Assembly: GCA_021805665.1 (NCBI GenBank)
Contig: JAJZEV010000017.1
Coordinates: 1 to 33,840 of the forward strand
Source: Pseudomonadota bacterium
Lineage (GTDB): Bacteria; Pseudomonadota; Alphaproteobacteria; Acetobacterales; Acetobacteraceae
Direction of reading: 5' to 3'
Length of the DNA stretch: 33,840 nt
Every line of letters begins with the position of its first letter. The stretch's first letter is position 1. Both the position numbers and the translations under genes were made by a program. The notes under the pieces were generated by a model, which saw nothing but the letters and a program-made list of their open reading frames with translations, made no database searches and was not told the origin of the DNA. Shown here in pieces: positions 33,525-33,840 of this stretch.

Positions 33525-33840
33525 ATGAAAATCGGCTTTATCGGACTGGGCATGATGGGCGCGGGGATGGCGTCCAACCTGCAAAAGGCCGGTCATGACC
33601 TCGTTGTCCACGACCTGACCCGGCAGGCGGCCTCCAGGCACCTGAACGATGGCGCCGCCTGGGCCGACTCACCGAAGGCGGTGGCACAGGCGTGCGGCAT
33701 TGTCTTCACCTCGCTGCCCACCCCGGCGGACGTGCAACGGGTCGGCACCGGCCCCGATGGGTTGATCGAGGGTTTCCGCGGCGGCGCCGCGTGGTTCGAT
33801 TTGTCCACCAATGCGGTGGATGTCGTGCGCTCGCTGCATG
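33525..33840 (+). CDS. 3-hydroxyisobutyrate dehydrogenase-family NAD-binding protein (partial)
   Basis: The first 105 residues of a beta-hydroxyacid dehydrogenase. The Rossmann motif GFIGLGMMGAGMASNL is at residues 4-19, followed by VVHDLTRQA and VFTSLPTPADV, typical of the HIBADH/glyoxylate reductase family. ATG 33525 is preceded by AGGAGG, and the gene follows the LVIVD gene after 20 nt, so the two are cotranscribed. The catalytic lysine lies beyond the right edge of the window. Confidence 0.92.
   Translation, partial: MKIGFIGLGMMGAGMASNLQKAGHDLVVHDLTRQAASRHLNDGAAWADSPKAVAQACGIVFTSLPTPADVQRVGTGPDGLIEGFRGGAAWFDLSTNAVDVVRSLH

Noticed and set aside
1-33840. CRISPR array, insertion sequence, tRNA or rRNA genes
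   Set aside because: No regularly spaced direct repeats, transposase genes, terminal inverted repeats or RNA gene signatures were seen.

Overview
The window is GC-rich chromosomal DNA from a bacteriochlorophyll a-producing alphaproteobacterium. Gene order and content suggest a purple or aerobic anoxygenic phototroph, perhaps Acetobacteraceae-like; the family placement is inference. It has two parts: most of a photosynthesis gene cluster (1 to about 20.8 kb) and an unrelated, catabolic-looking cluster (about 21.7 kb to the right edge).

Photosynthesis part, left to right. bchC-X-Y-Z reads leftward (bchZ is cut by the window edge), preceded by crtE-crtF, also leftward. crtD-crtC reads rightward from a shared, PpsR-type control region with crtE. 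A leftward block follows: crtI, crtB and a 56-residue membrane protein. Further upstream is bchI-bchD-bchO, a DUF3422 membrane protein and an 83-residue membrane protein, mostly joined by 4-nt start/stop overlaps. Last comes ppsR followed by a bacteriophytochrome gene, also leftward. CrtE, B, I, C, D and F are the enzyme set of the spirilloxanthin branch. BchI/BchD are magnesium chelatase subunits. BchX/Y/Z are chlorophyllide a reductase, and BchC is the following dehydrogenase.

Regulation is readable in the DNA. TGT-N12-ACA-type sites lie in front of bchC, between crtE and crtD, and in front of crtI and bchI. At bchC and crtE/crtD they form pairs exactly 8 bp apart that sit on recognisable sigma-70 elements. 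The PpsR encoded here has no cysteine beyond residue 10, and its gene lies just upstream of a phytochrome with a complete chromophore-binding core and no recognisable kinase. This points to light (far-red) rather than thiol-redox control. crtD, crtC and possibly ppsR appear to lack ordinary start codons where initiation is expected.

The 916-nt gap between ppsR and the next gene has no convincing protein gene but several strong inverted repeats, two of them mutually exclusive, in what would be the ppsR leader.

Right part: an F420/deazaflavin-type nitroreductase-fold protein, a GMC oxidoreductase, then (leftward) an MBL-fold hydrolase, a gluconate-2-dehydrogenase-subunit-3-like protein and a GMC oxidoreductase with a C-X5-C-X3-C 3Fe-4S motif. 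Next are a GST, a COG3618-type amidohydrolase, an HpaB-like flavin monooxygenase, a leftward SDR plus PLP aminotransferase pair, an LVIVD-repeat protein and the start of a 3-hydroxyisobutyrate dehydrogenase-family gene. The substrate of this cluster cannot be told from the sequence.
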